NCBI GenBank assembly: GCA_934045905.1
Contig: OW203764.1
Coordinates: forward strand, 27,454,954-27,518,953
DNA: 64,000 bases
Source of the DNA: Leuctra nigra
Lineage: Eukaryota; Arthropoda; Insecta; Plecoptera; Leuctridae
Reading direction: 5' to 3'
A program made the position numbers and the translations under genes. This document shows positions 1 to 9,698 of the stretch, piece after piece. How positions within the stretch are numbered: the stretch's first letter is position 1; each line of letters opens with the position of its first letter. Under the pieces are notes generated by a model that did not search any database, had not been told where the DNA came from, and was given only the letters and a program-made list of their open reading frames with translations.

Positions 1-1032
1 TACACATGTAAAACCAATCTTCTCTGTTTGCATACCATAATTTTTCTTGAAATCCATTCATTGGTTAAAATTTAAATAAATAACTCCTGATAGGCTGAAA
101 AATGAAAACGGTCTTCGATAATTCTGATCAAACTCATATTTTGCATGATCATTAAGACCAATATTGTCTCTTATTTTACAAAATTTCATCCCAATCAGTT
201 AAAGTGGTCCCACTGCTCCAGCCAAGGTGCTTAGAATTCGCCGTAATTCATACAAATTTCTGATGAAATAATACCTCAAACAACAGCATAAAACAATTAT
301 ATCTTACCGTGTGCTCCAATTATATGTTTTTAATTGAAGTTCCAATTAAACTATCCCAAAATAATTCATATTTGTAGTGCAATGTTGCCAGATTTATGGT
401 AAATTTTACACATTGTACACAGTTTCTTTCTTATTTGGCCCGTGACCCCATATTTTCAAACGGCAGTCTTATTCTAAAAATTATTATCTTTAATTTGAGA
501 CTATTTTCAATAATTTGTCATTCCTCTTGCGGTTTTAGGAGCAATTTAAGGCCAATTTTCCAGGACGATTTCATGTCTCCCTGTGTTATCTTATGGGGGA
601 AAAGATAATCTTCAATCAAGAATATCTAATTATATGATACCGTAAGGGGCAAATATTTTTTGCTAGTTGTATGTAATATGGTTTCATTAATCTTTGGTGT
701 GAATTAGAGCAAATTCTCATTCCTATGCCGAAACGATGGAACCACTTTAAGAACGTATGAAGTTATTGACATTTTTAATATCTGTCAGTAATGAAGTATC
801 GAAATGAATGTTTTCCAGTGCCAATTGAAAATTGATTCTGATTTGCTTTATGAACCAGGTGCTTAGATGCTATTTTAAAGTTTCGATGAAAAGCATACAC
901 TTTTAAGTTGATATCATAATCAATTCAATATGGATGTATATGTTTTCTGTGCGTTGTGTACGCATTTCCGGTTCGAGAATTTGCACGTACCCGTGCTCGC
1001 TCATCAACGCGTTACACTGAGCGTTTTCCTAG
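1..1032 (+). mobile_element. Helitron-like copy, 5' end outside the window
   Basis: Body blocks (TTTGCATGATCATTAAGACC, CCCAATCAGTTAA, then AAGAACGTATGAAG) match the copy at 45645-46235. The 3' end has GCTCGCTCATCAACGCGTT and GAGCGTTTTCCTAG, followed by T. It is split by a TTAA-flanked element at 203-746. Confidence 0.75.
203..746. mobile_element. TTAA-flanked MITE (piggyBac-like) inside the Helitron-like copy
   Basis: The ends AGTGGTCCC and GGAACCACT are imperfect inverted repeats, each bordered by TTAA (199-202, 747-750). Related Helitron-like copies read straight through with one such motif (for example CAATTAAGAACG at 45948), so the duplication is confirmed by a paralogous empty site. A second partial copy of its interior lies at about 31376-31600. 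Confidence 0.8.
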
Positions 1033-1069
1033 TAATAGAAATATTTGAAGACGCTATGTATGTACGCAC

Positions 1070-1308
1070 TGTATGGTTGGTGTAGGGTGCAGATCTAGTT
1101 CCCTGAACTCCCTGCACGGCGCCAGGGATGGCGCCACCTCCACACACGACGACGGCGTCACCTCCGTGACGACGCGCTTCATCGTCAACACCTCGGTGAC
1201 GATGCCACGACCGAGGAACCATCGGGCGTCCCTCGACGTCGCGACGTCTTCCCTAGCCGCCGCGACGCCCGAGAGCGCCACCAACAGCAACGCGATGTAG
1301 AAGTACAT
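1070..1308 (-). CDS. First coding exon of a secreted insect protein, partial
   Basis: ATG at 1308 has A at -3 and opens a signal peptide (YFYIALLLVALSGVAAA, residues 2-18). A Trp-Phe-Leu-Gly-Arg-Gly stretch follows, then TEVLTMKRVVTEV and PSSCVEVAPSLAPCR. The TEV...SC.EV.PSL..CR pattern resembles small secreted insect proteins of unknown function with a Thr/Val-rich strand followed by two cysteines. This is from memory of the type, not a search. The exon is much richer in GC than its surroundings. A polypyrimidine acceptor (TTTTCTTGTCAG) sits 12 nt upstream of the ATG at 1321-1332, implying a 5' UTR exon. The exon probably ends at a GTGCGT donor (1069-1064), only about 37 bp from the end of a Helitron-like copy at 1032. 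The rest of the gene lies beyond the window edge. Function unknown. Confidence 0.6.
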
Positions 1309-1706
1309 GCTGGCGTCTGTCTGACAAGAAAATACATTCCTTTTGTCACCTGCGACGCTGCAACAAATCTAGAGGCTGCGGATAAATAAGGATGATTTGG
1401 GTTGATTTTGATTGACAAGGGTATGGATGTATGCGGTGTATTGCCTTTTAGCTGAGGAAATCTTCGGAGGGACAGGGCGGACACGGGAATCGAACCAGAG
1501 GGCACCACCGGATGGGACATTTTGTTCTGTAGATATTAATATTATGTTGTGAGTTTTGCTGTAGATTAAAAGACCTAATTAGTAACCTAATTAATTGTTA
1601 ACACTAATATCTTGCACTAATGTGTTGATTACTTATGAAGAGTATTATAGACAATGACAGACTTGAAAGAGCAAGAATTGATTGATAAAGGATGGTGAAG
1701 CTCTGG

Positions 1707-1853
1707 GGGGTCTATTCTCGAAATAGTAATAACGTCATAACACCAAGTTATGATATCATAATGAGGTTTGTCCTATCTCTCACCATGTTAATATTATGAC
1801 ATTTTGTCATATCATAACTTATGACGTGACATTCTATTTCGAGAATAGGGGCC
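1707..1853. mobile_element. Palindromic MITE
   Basis: Inverted ends TCTATTCTCGAAATAG (1711) and CTATTTCGAGAATAG (1834). The interior is rich in ATGATATCAT-type palindromes and the whole unit folds back on itself. The GGGG..CTATTCT ends resemble the TTCTAGAAT family at 39-43 kb. Confidence 0.6.
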
Positions 1854-1854
1854 T

Positions 1855-1982
1855 GGGGTGGGATTACATAAAATGAGAACTACCTTGTCACGGTGACAAG
1901 CTTCTCATCTCAATGTTATTCACGGCCTTCTAGGGACTTGTCACCGTGATAAGTAAGTTATCATTTTATGTGATCCTACCCC
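1855..1982. mobile_element. Second palindromic MITE abutting the first
   Basis: The ends GGGGTGGGATTACATAAAAT and its near-complement (ATTTTATGTGATCCTACCCC, 1963-1982) form a long stem. A second stem CTTGTCACGGTGACAAG lies inside. Confidence 0.6.
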
Positions 1983-3137
1983 TGGACTCTCCTTGGGTAA
2001 ACCTTGATTTGATCCCGAGGCGTGTTTCTTAATTTTTTTTTTAATTTTTAACAATGGAGCTATTATTTTCCTTCTTCCCCATCAACATAATTTTCACTTG
2101 CCGACTTGACACGTTTCCATTCCAATCGGCGAGGAACATATTACGTACTTAGTGTGATTGAAGAAGATGTGAGAACAAGAGGAGAAGACTGGAAGTCGGT
2201 TGAGGAGGGACGGTGGTGGGTGGATAATGGTTTAATTACTAAGATGGAGGTGGAAGAAAGTGAGGATGAAGAAGATTCTGAAGATATTTCAACCGGTCCG
2301 GCCAGCCGGTTGAGACAATTGTAGCCTTTATGTCTGGTTAGACAATGAGTGTATGTTTATAATGTAAATTAATTGTCTACACCCTGACTAAAAAGATTTT
2401 GGAACCAGGGTTTGAATAATAAAAAAATACATTTTGAATGGATTGTCCCGTGTAGGCAAAACTATATAGGTAGGTTCGATAAATATGTTATAGTACCTCC
2501 TACAAATGTACACAATTATTGTTCAAATTTAAATGCCTTCTTCAGCAACTTGAAGAGCTGTTTGTTTTAAATTCTCAATGCGATTTTGATCAATATTTGC
2601 CTACCTTATAAGGCGTTGTAGTAATTTGAGAGCCTGTACGGAGATCACTAGATGCTGGAGACAAGTCTTCCACACGATGTGACAGAGATGTGCACACTGA
2701 GGATGACGGCCAGGGGCTGAGGGATGATTGAGCAGGGATGTTGCAGCTAAGTGGACCACAGATAACACGCATGTCAGGTGGCATGAGAAACCTCACAGGA
2801 ATGTTGCTTGTTTGGTTCAGAAGCTATCAGATATGAGATAGCGAAAGTTGGATTGTGATTTATTGTTTTTATTGATGTTAAGTAATTTGTGTTGTATTTC
2901 GAAAATATACTTCTCAGAGATCCCTTGTTACTGAGAAATAATATCAGAGAAAGATCTAAGTTGGGAGATAGTTTTTGGAAACTTTCTACTCTACTATTTA
3001 TCAACTGCACAATTAGAATAAATGTATTAAATCATACCTAAACATATTAAAAATCAACAGTTATTTACAGTTATTCAATAATTGGAATTAATAAAGCGGA
3101 GGTTATTATATTAATTAACGAGTAATATAAAATTTAA
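1983..3137. other. Mostly unique AT-rich DNA
   Basis: It holds the uncertain minus-strand exon at 2605-2791. A plus-strand acidic open frame at 2106-2324 (EEDVRTRG, VEESEDEEDSED) has no promoter, acceptor or recognisable family. Nothing else can be supported. Confidence 0.5.
2605..2791 (-). CDS. Possible Ser/Thr/Pro-rich exon, unassigned
   Basis: An open minus-strand frame of about 62 codons ends in a GTAGGC donor (2604-2599). It has two possible acceptors, TGTGAG (exon from 2791) or CCACTTAG (exon from 2746). It is rich in Ser, Thr and Pro (for example SSLSPWPSSSV) with three or four Cys. The entry phase with either acceptor would also fit the donor of Reeler exon 4. The exit phase would fit the acceptor at 1320, so phase does not settle where it belongs. 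It could be a linker exon of either neighbour, or noncoding. Confidence 0.25.
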
Positions 3138-3369
3138 TTGAGCGAGCGTCTCCATTCTTTACTTTTGGACACTTTATTTTATTTTATTATTTTTTTGTGT
3201 GTTTGGACCGACGGCACAGGCCACAATTTTCTTCCGATCGAGCTTAAATTTTGCACACATGCTAATATCATTCTAACTTAATCGTGTATAGTTTTTGAGA
3301 GCTGCCCTTTGATTGGTTCAAAAATGAAAATATCTCCTGATTGATCGAAAATCAAAATGTTCCGATTAA

Positions 3370-5088
3370 GGTGCTGCAAGCGCGAGCGATTTTGCTGCTT
3401 TTTGTAGACACGTTTTGCGATACGATTGGAGACGAAATGGGTATATAGACCAAATTATTAGAAATTTTAATCGTGATTAGATAAAAGACAAACTTAGAGT
3501 TATCCCTTGGGACATTTTTTATTTTTTGTTTCATTAATTAGTTATAATTAGTGGATTTTTGTGAAAAATTATAAGCTATTTTCGTGTCTCCCTTGGCGCC
3601 GTATAAAATCCAATTTCAAAAATGTGCCAAGTGATAACCCTAAGTTTGTCTTTCATCACATCATGATTAAAATTTGAGATCAATTGGTTAACGGGTTTGG
3701 TCTCCAATCGTATCGCAAATTTAATAGTTTTGCGCGAAAAAATGAAAAAGGCTACTAATATAAAATCGGACTGATCATGTGAACATCCTGTAAAAGTTAC
3801 ACTCACTAATGAAACAATTTTTCTCTCTCATGACAACATATTATTGTTGATTGTCAAGGTCAAGGTCATCATTTTTACTGTGAATGGATTTTACCAGCAG
3901 TTACGTGTATTGTTTATGGAAAAATCGGATGATTGGTTGAAAAATAAAAATAACTTTGACGTTGGACAGGCGCGTAGAAAGGGGGGGGGGGGGGAATCCC
4001 CCCCCCTCTGATTCAATTCCCCTCCCTATGTTCTTCTACATTTATGTGTCAAGAAAAAAATTTGCTTAAAAAGTGTTCAAATCGCGTAGAAATGCACCAA
4101 ATTGATGTCTGAAATTCAAAAATTTTCAGGGGCTGTGCGCCCCGTACCCGCATTTTGCTGGGGGGCCCTCCCCCCAGACCACCCATTGTCTTTGTAGACA
4201 ATAGTATCTCCAGCTCAAGTTATTTTACAATATTATCCCCCCCCCCCTTGCACATTTAGTTCCTACGCGCCTGCCGTTGGAACATTATTAGGTAGGATGA
4301 AAGCATGGAAGGGGACAGGCAAAGTTGAACCCTGTTTAGCATTGCCAGGCCGGCCCATGCTAGCGCGGGATCAACTTAGCCTGTCACCGACCGTAGGGTA
4401 GGGTAGGACTAGCAACATAGACCGTTTTTGCGTTTTACGTTTTTCAATCACAATTCTGCCGTGAGCGGTTTCTGGACTTGTGATTGGTCATAAGAAAAAA
4501 AACGGAAAACCCAAAATGAGAACGGTCTTTGTGGACCCGGCTTAAAAGCGCTCGGCCGTTTTAGAAAATTGAGAGAGATTTTTTTTTTTCATAAGTGGGT
4601 GTAACTTTGATAGGATGTTCACATGATCAGTCTGATTATTATATTAGTAGCACTCTTTTACTTTTTCTTCGTGCTTTGTTAATTATAGGCGTCGGTTATT
4701 CAACAAATCCGCTCAAAACTACATTTCCGATACGATTGGAGACCATACCCGTGAACAAATTGATCTCACATTTTAATCATGATTAGATAAAAGACAAACA
4801 CAGGGTTATCACTCGGCCAGTTTAAAAATTAAATTTCATACGGCACCCAGCGAGACAAGAAAATAAACAATTTTTCACCAAAAATCAGCTAATGTATAGC
4901 AGTATTAATTCATGTTATTACTAATTAACGGAGCTACAAGTTAAAAATATACTAAGTGATAACCCTAAGTTTGTCTTTTATCTAATCATGATTAAAATTT
5001 TAAATAATTTCGTCAACCCATTTTGTCTCCAATCGTATACAAAAAAGTGCCTGCAACCAGCGGCAAAATCGCTGGCGCTTGCAGCACC
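3370..5088. mobile_element. TTAA-flanked 1.7-kb element (piggyBac-like, nonautonomous)
   Basis: The ends GGTGCTGCAAGCGCGAGCGA and, inverted, GGTGCTGCAAGCGCCAGCGA are bordered by TTAA at 3366-3369 and 5089-5092. The interior contains several plus and minus copies of a block reading ACAAACTTAGGGTTATC (near 3489, 3640, 4790, 4960). No transposase frame. A hAT-like element interrupts it at 3967-4273. Confidence 0.75.
3967..4273. mobile_element. hAT-like nonautonomous element
   Basis: The 11-bp inverted ends CAGGCGCGTAG / CTACGCGCCTG are flanked by ACGTTGGA (3959-3966) and CCGTTGGA (4274-4281), an 8-bp duplication with one mismatch. Homopolymer G and C runs lie near both ends. Confidence 0.7.
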
Positions 5089-5487
5089 TTAATATATGTT
5101 CAACCAAATCGGTGAAAAATGTAATTTTAATCTGGGTGTGAAATATTTGTCAAATTTGCTTTACCGAGAATTAAATTACACTGCCCTTTGTTTTTATTAT
5201 ATATATTTTTTCACAGTTGTTTCCAAAGTCTGAGCAGCAACTTTCACACACACGCCTATTAATCAACATGTAATACGAAGGCTCGCTTATCAACGCGTTA
5301 CACAGAGCGTTTTTCTATCAATTTTTTATCGAATCGTGCATAAAACAATATTAGAGGGATTCGTAATGTAAAACATGACCCAATGCAAATTAGTTCGTAA
5401 ATAAGAAACGGACGATATCCATTAAATCATATCTCAAAATAATTTATATGCTTTGCTTACAAGGAGTCATATTTAGAGATTTATTGA

Positions 5488-6086
5488 TTGAGCCAGCGAC
5501 TCCTTTTGGCACGGACCTCTGCTTTTTTTTTAATCATTTTTTTTCTATTATTGAGGCTATACAGGTCACAGTTTTTCTTCGATCGAGCTGAAATTTTGGG
5601 CACATGTAAAAATTGTTGCAGACCCTAATTTTTTTGAAATCCGATCATTGGTTAAAATTTAAATGATATCTCCTGATAGGTTGAAAAATGAAAATGGTCT
5701 ACTATAAATCTGATCAAACTCATATTTTGCATGGTCATTAAGACCAACATTGTCCTTTATCTTACAAATTTTCATCTTAATCAGTTAATAACGTATGAAC
5801 TTATTGACGTTTTTAATAGCTGTCAGAAATGAAGTATCGAAATGATGATTTCCACTGCCTCATGAATCTGATTTGCTTTAAGTACCAGAGTCTTTAGATG
5901 CCATTTTGAATTTTCACATTTCAATGAAAAGCATACACTTTTATGTTGATTGAGTGGATCATATTTCAATTCAATATGAATGCATATGTTTTTTGTGCGT
6001 TTGGTACGGAATTCCGGTTCGAGAATTTGCACGTACCCGTGCTCGCTCATCAACGCGTTACACGGTTACACTGGGCGTTTTCCTAG
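5488..6086 (+). mobile_element. Full-length short-type Helitron-like copy (599 bp)
   Basis: Begins A|TTGAGCCAGCGACTCC, has GATCGAGCTGAAATTTTG, and ends AACGCGTTAC, GGGCGTTTTCCTAG|T. The terminal hairpin carries a 10-bp duplication (CGGTTACACT). Closest relative: 45645-46235. Confidence 0.78.
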
Positions 6087-6227
6087 TTTATCAACTCGAC
6101 ACAAACTGTCGGAACAAAATTATTCTTGGGCTTATCTTTTATGCTCTATATTTTACCCAACTGACCCACCATAAAAATGTAGGTAGCAATGGTAACAACC
6201 CGACTCGAACTATTGGAACAAAGTTTA

Positions 6228-7561
6228 CCATAAAAAAACACTCCGTGTAAAAATACCAGCCAAGTCTTTCAACTTTAAAAAAAATAGAAGAAATCTAAAC
6301 ATTCAGCACTGAAAAGTAGTGATATCAAAAATGGGCCTAGTCAAAACTTAATTTTTAAAACCAAAATATACTTGGCGCATCGTGCATATACCTAGATAGT
6401 TTAGACGTATAGGCCAGATGTGAAATATACATAAAATCTACCTACATCTATACATATAATATACCTTTAATGCCCTAAAAAACGATGCGCCAAGTATATT
6501 TTGGTTTCAAAAATTAAGTTTTGACTTGGCCCATTTTTTAATATTACTACTTTTCAGTGCTGAATTTTTAGATTTCTTCTATTTTTTTATAGTTGAAAAG
6601 ACTTGGCTGGTATTTTTACACGGAGTGTTTTTTATGGGATATCACTCCCTTTTTAGATTATTCTCACACTTGTAACACATATCGGAGCAACAGTGACTAA
6701 TTCCTTTAAAAAATAAGCCATTTCCTATATGGTTACTAATAAAAGTTGCGTTTAATACTAATACTAAATAATGCTAAAAATTATACTACATGAAGAAAAG
6801 CGAAAGCTTTGTTCCAATTGGTCCAGCCGTATTCGAGATATGGCATCACTTCCGGTTAAAAAAATGGCGGCTAAATCAGTGCCACCTAGAATGTATTAAA
6901 TGTTATGTATCAATATAAGCCTTCTGAATATGTAGTAATTGTAGTAAGAAGTGATTAAAGTGTGATTTTTCGTTATTATGACGTCATTTCTGGTTTCGGT
7001 TATAGTTAATGTATTTTTCAACTATTCATATTTCATATAGATGACCGTCTGAATCGATTGGCGTAAATTTCGTTCCGATTGGTCCAGCCGTTTTCGATAT
7101 ATGACGTCACTTCCGGTTTCAAAATGGCGGCACAAGACATTCATTAGGGCAAGGTATCATCTGCAGACCAGTTTAATACATGGTGAAATTTTCAGGTTAA
7201 TCGGCCCTGCCGTTTAGGCTGTGGCGGAGACCAAATTTATTGGAAGATGATTAATCATTATCAGAATCAGATGGAAGCCGTCCAATATCTCGATTTTCAC
7301 GGCCCTCTAGCTCGCAAACGGCATATAACCCATTGTTTTCAAATTTGGTACATGTGCTTAATTTCGAGCTATGGCCCACCCCCCGTGTAGCTCGAAGTTA
7401 AGATAATTCGCAACAATGTGAGATTTCCCAATTTTGAGATCCAGTAGGCCGAAAATGCCATGTTATTGCTTTATAGTAAAAGTGTTTGGTCTGCTCCTCA
7501 GTTTATAAAGGCATTTACGGTATGTTGAGGACTTGGCTGAGTGGAGCGACCGCTCCACTAG
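6228..7561 (+). mobile_element. 1.33-kb element with fold-back head and terminal palindrome, copy 1
   Basis: The head (6228-6638) is an inverted repeat with arms of about 165 bp: CCATAAAAAAACACTCCGTG ... CACGGAGTGTTTTTTATGGG. The body follows, with two blocks of GGTCCAGCCGT next to CACTTCCGGTT. The far end is a perfect hairpin, TGGAGCGACCGCTCCA with one central G-A exception, closing on CTAG. An inverted copy of nearly identical length lies at 53453-54788. No coding frame; class uncertain. Confidence 0.75.
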
Positions 7562-9440
7562 ATATTGTAATTACCTATGTTTTTTGTGCTCTATCTCATC
7601 TCTATCTATCTATCTCATATGTACACCAATTTTCTTCACTTTCATAATCACACTTGTACGAGTACATAGGCTCAAGAGGACACCTATGTAGCCCTACACT
7701 ACCCGTCCTGCCTACGGCAGGTAAATTCACAATAAATTCAAATTTTATTCAGGTTCTAAAAAAGTAAATCCTTTTTTTAGTTGTGCCCTCTCTCTATTTT
7801 GATTTGCAAATCTCCCACCCCCTTAGGAAAACGTCTGAAATGATTGTTTTCAGCCGTTTTAGAAATCAAATCAACGTACCTATCAGGTAATACAACTACA
7901 GTAATTAAATTTTTAATTGAAAACGCGTACAAACTTTTTGCTTTCAACACTGGCAATCATATAGGAGAGTTAAAAGTCCATAATGAGATCAAATTACCAA
8001 TGATACTAGGAATATAGCAGGGAGGGTTGCAAAGTGATAAACAACGCTCCTTTCAGAAAATGTCACGTACGCAGAACTCTCGAGATTGTAAATGATCCAA
8101 ATCCCCTCTTTCACTATAGGTGCTGGAAGTAAGATTTCCACTCCAAAATAATCGAATCTTAGTAAAAAAATGCCGCTTCGTCATTATGGCACCTGGAAAT
8201 GCACGTGAAAATGCATTTCCACACCCGTTTAAAAAAAAATCCAAACTTGCAGCAATTATACATCAAGTAATGCTGGTTATTTTGCCGCATAGCGCAAATT
8301 TTTATCTGGTCCCCCGCCTGAGGATAATGGGACCAAAAATGGTACTTTTTAGGGTTTTGACTTTTTTTTGGTAAAAATTAATTAATAAAAATTATAATAA
8401 TGAAGTGTGAAAATTAATTCTTACATATAAGGTGAAACTAAAATAAAATTGGGAGTTTGAGCCATCACTCCCTTCTATTCATAATCATGCCTCAAATATT
8501 GGAAAAATTTAAGAATTTTAGTCAAAGTTTGAAGGCAAATTACATTATGAAGGGTTCCATATACAGCAAAATTGTAAGGAACATAATTATAGACTTATCT
8601 TTTATGAACAAAACGCCGCAAAGATCGTTCTGTTTACTTGAATAGTATAGAAATGACAGCATTTCTCCTGGAAGCTTAAAGACCCCGATTTTCCCGTCCG
8701 CGCCATCTTTAATTACATGTAATTTGAGTACGCCGACTTGAAACGAACTGAAACTAGAGATTTGATATCAGCTTATATGTAGGAACAACTGTGCAAAATA
8801 TAAAAAAAATCAAAATTCTAGGCGCAACGACTTTGGGTTAAATGGAATGGAATGATCCATAAACAAAACCGAGAATTTCGTGTCACTTCAACACTTGACT
8901 TGGCATTCAAGTCGAGCAGATTATTTTCTCTGGCTACATACCTTAATTTGGGAATAAATACATCGAAGGATTTGCAGCACAACGCAGCAAACAGTTTTAC
9001 TTAGGAACAAAGCTAATAATTTTACGTATTTCTTTATTCATATTCTACTTTTTACACGGTGGCCATATCATTACAAGGCGATGTTCCCAATCAAAAGTTT
9101 CGTCGTTCTGCCACCTAGTTGGCGCTATACAGTCTACTTCGGAGTAGAAATTATATATATTCTACTTCGGAGGCGTATTCGGATTCCACGCCGGTCCAGA
9201 ACTCAGTGAAGGATTTTACAATAGTAGCTCTGAAACAAATATTAAGATACCAGTCAATTAAATTTCACACTTGAATTAAACACTTTAATGAAGCAATACA
9301 ATGTGTTACTATAGGAAATCAATGAATTCATTTCAATGCAAATTGCTTAATATTTAAATCATGTAATATGTATTGTAAAATAGATCTCATTACATCTCAT
9401 TAATATGTATTAACTTAGATATATTTTAAATATTCTATCT
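7562..9440. other. Intergenic DNA downstream of the Reeler gene
   Basis: No gene or well-bounded repeat seen. Minor items: a palindromic TCTACTTCGGAGTAGA at 9134-9149, and short open frames at 8053-8374 on both strands with no coding signature. Confidence 0.5.
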
Positions 9441-9453
9441 GATTATTATGCTT

Positions 9454-9459
9454 TTTATT
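9454..9459 (-). terminator. Probable polyadenylation signal of the Reeler gene
   Basis: AATAAA on the minus strand, about 240 nt beyond the TAG at 9701-9699. I noticed no closer canonical signal. The inferred 3' UTR is AT-rich with no repeat element in it. Confidence 0.5.
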
Positions 9460-9698
9460 TGCTGACAATATGAACATGGTGGACTGCCACAGTACATTTA
9501 AGAAATTATGAAATTGTCATTACCAAGAATTATTATTATGTCAACTGTAATGTAATTAACAAAGTGTCATTATGTATTGCACATTAGTATGTAGTAGCAT
9601 TCCTTATCATCGTGTAAGAAAAACTGTAAGATGCCTAATAAATAAATATCTAACACCAGTCAGTCCAAGTGATGTATCTGCACCACCACCTACTCGAT

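Larger units (their letters stand above)
3138..5317 (+). mobile_element. Old Helitron-like copy split by a TTAA element
   Basis: Starts ATTGAGCGAGCGTCTCC; the early body has CCGATCGAGCTTAAATTTTG. After the insertion at 3370-5088 it resumes and ends with CTCGCTTATCAACGCGTTAC and GAGCGTTTTTCTAT, a mutated CCTAG. Divergence suggests greater age than the copy at 5488. Confidence 0.65.

Noticed and set aside
2106..2324. Acidic plus-strand open frame as an exon
   Set aside because: No recognisable family, promoter or splice context; the acidity stems from GA-rich DNA.
2605..2791. Terminal exon of the Reeler gene
   Set aside because: Phase fits, but it would need a 9-kb intron and gives a non-Reeler tail. 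The exon at 9699-9735 has a better acceptor, an in-frame stop and gives the family length.
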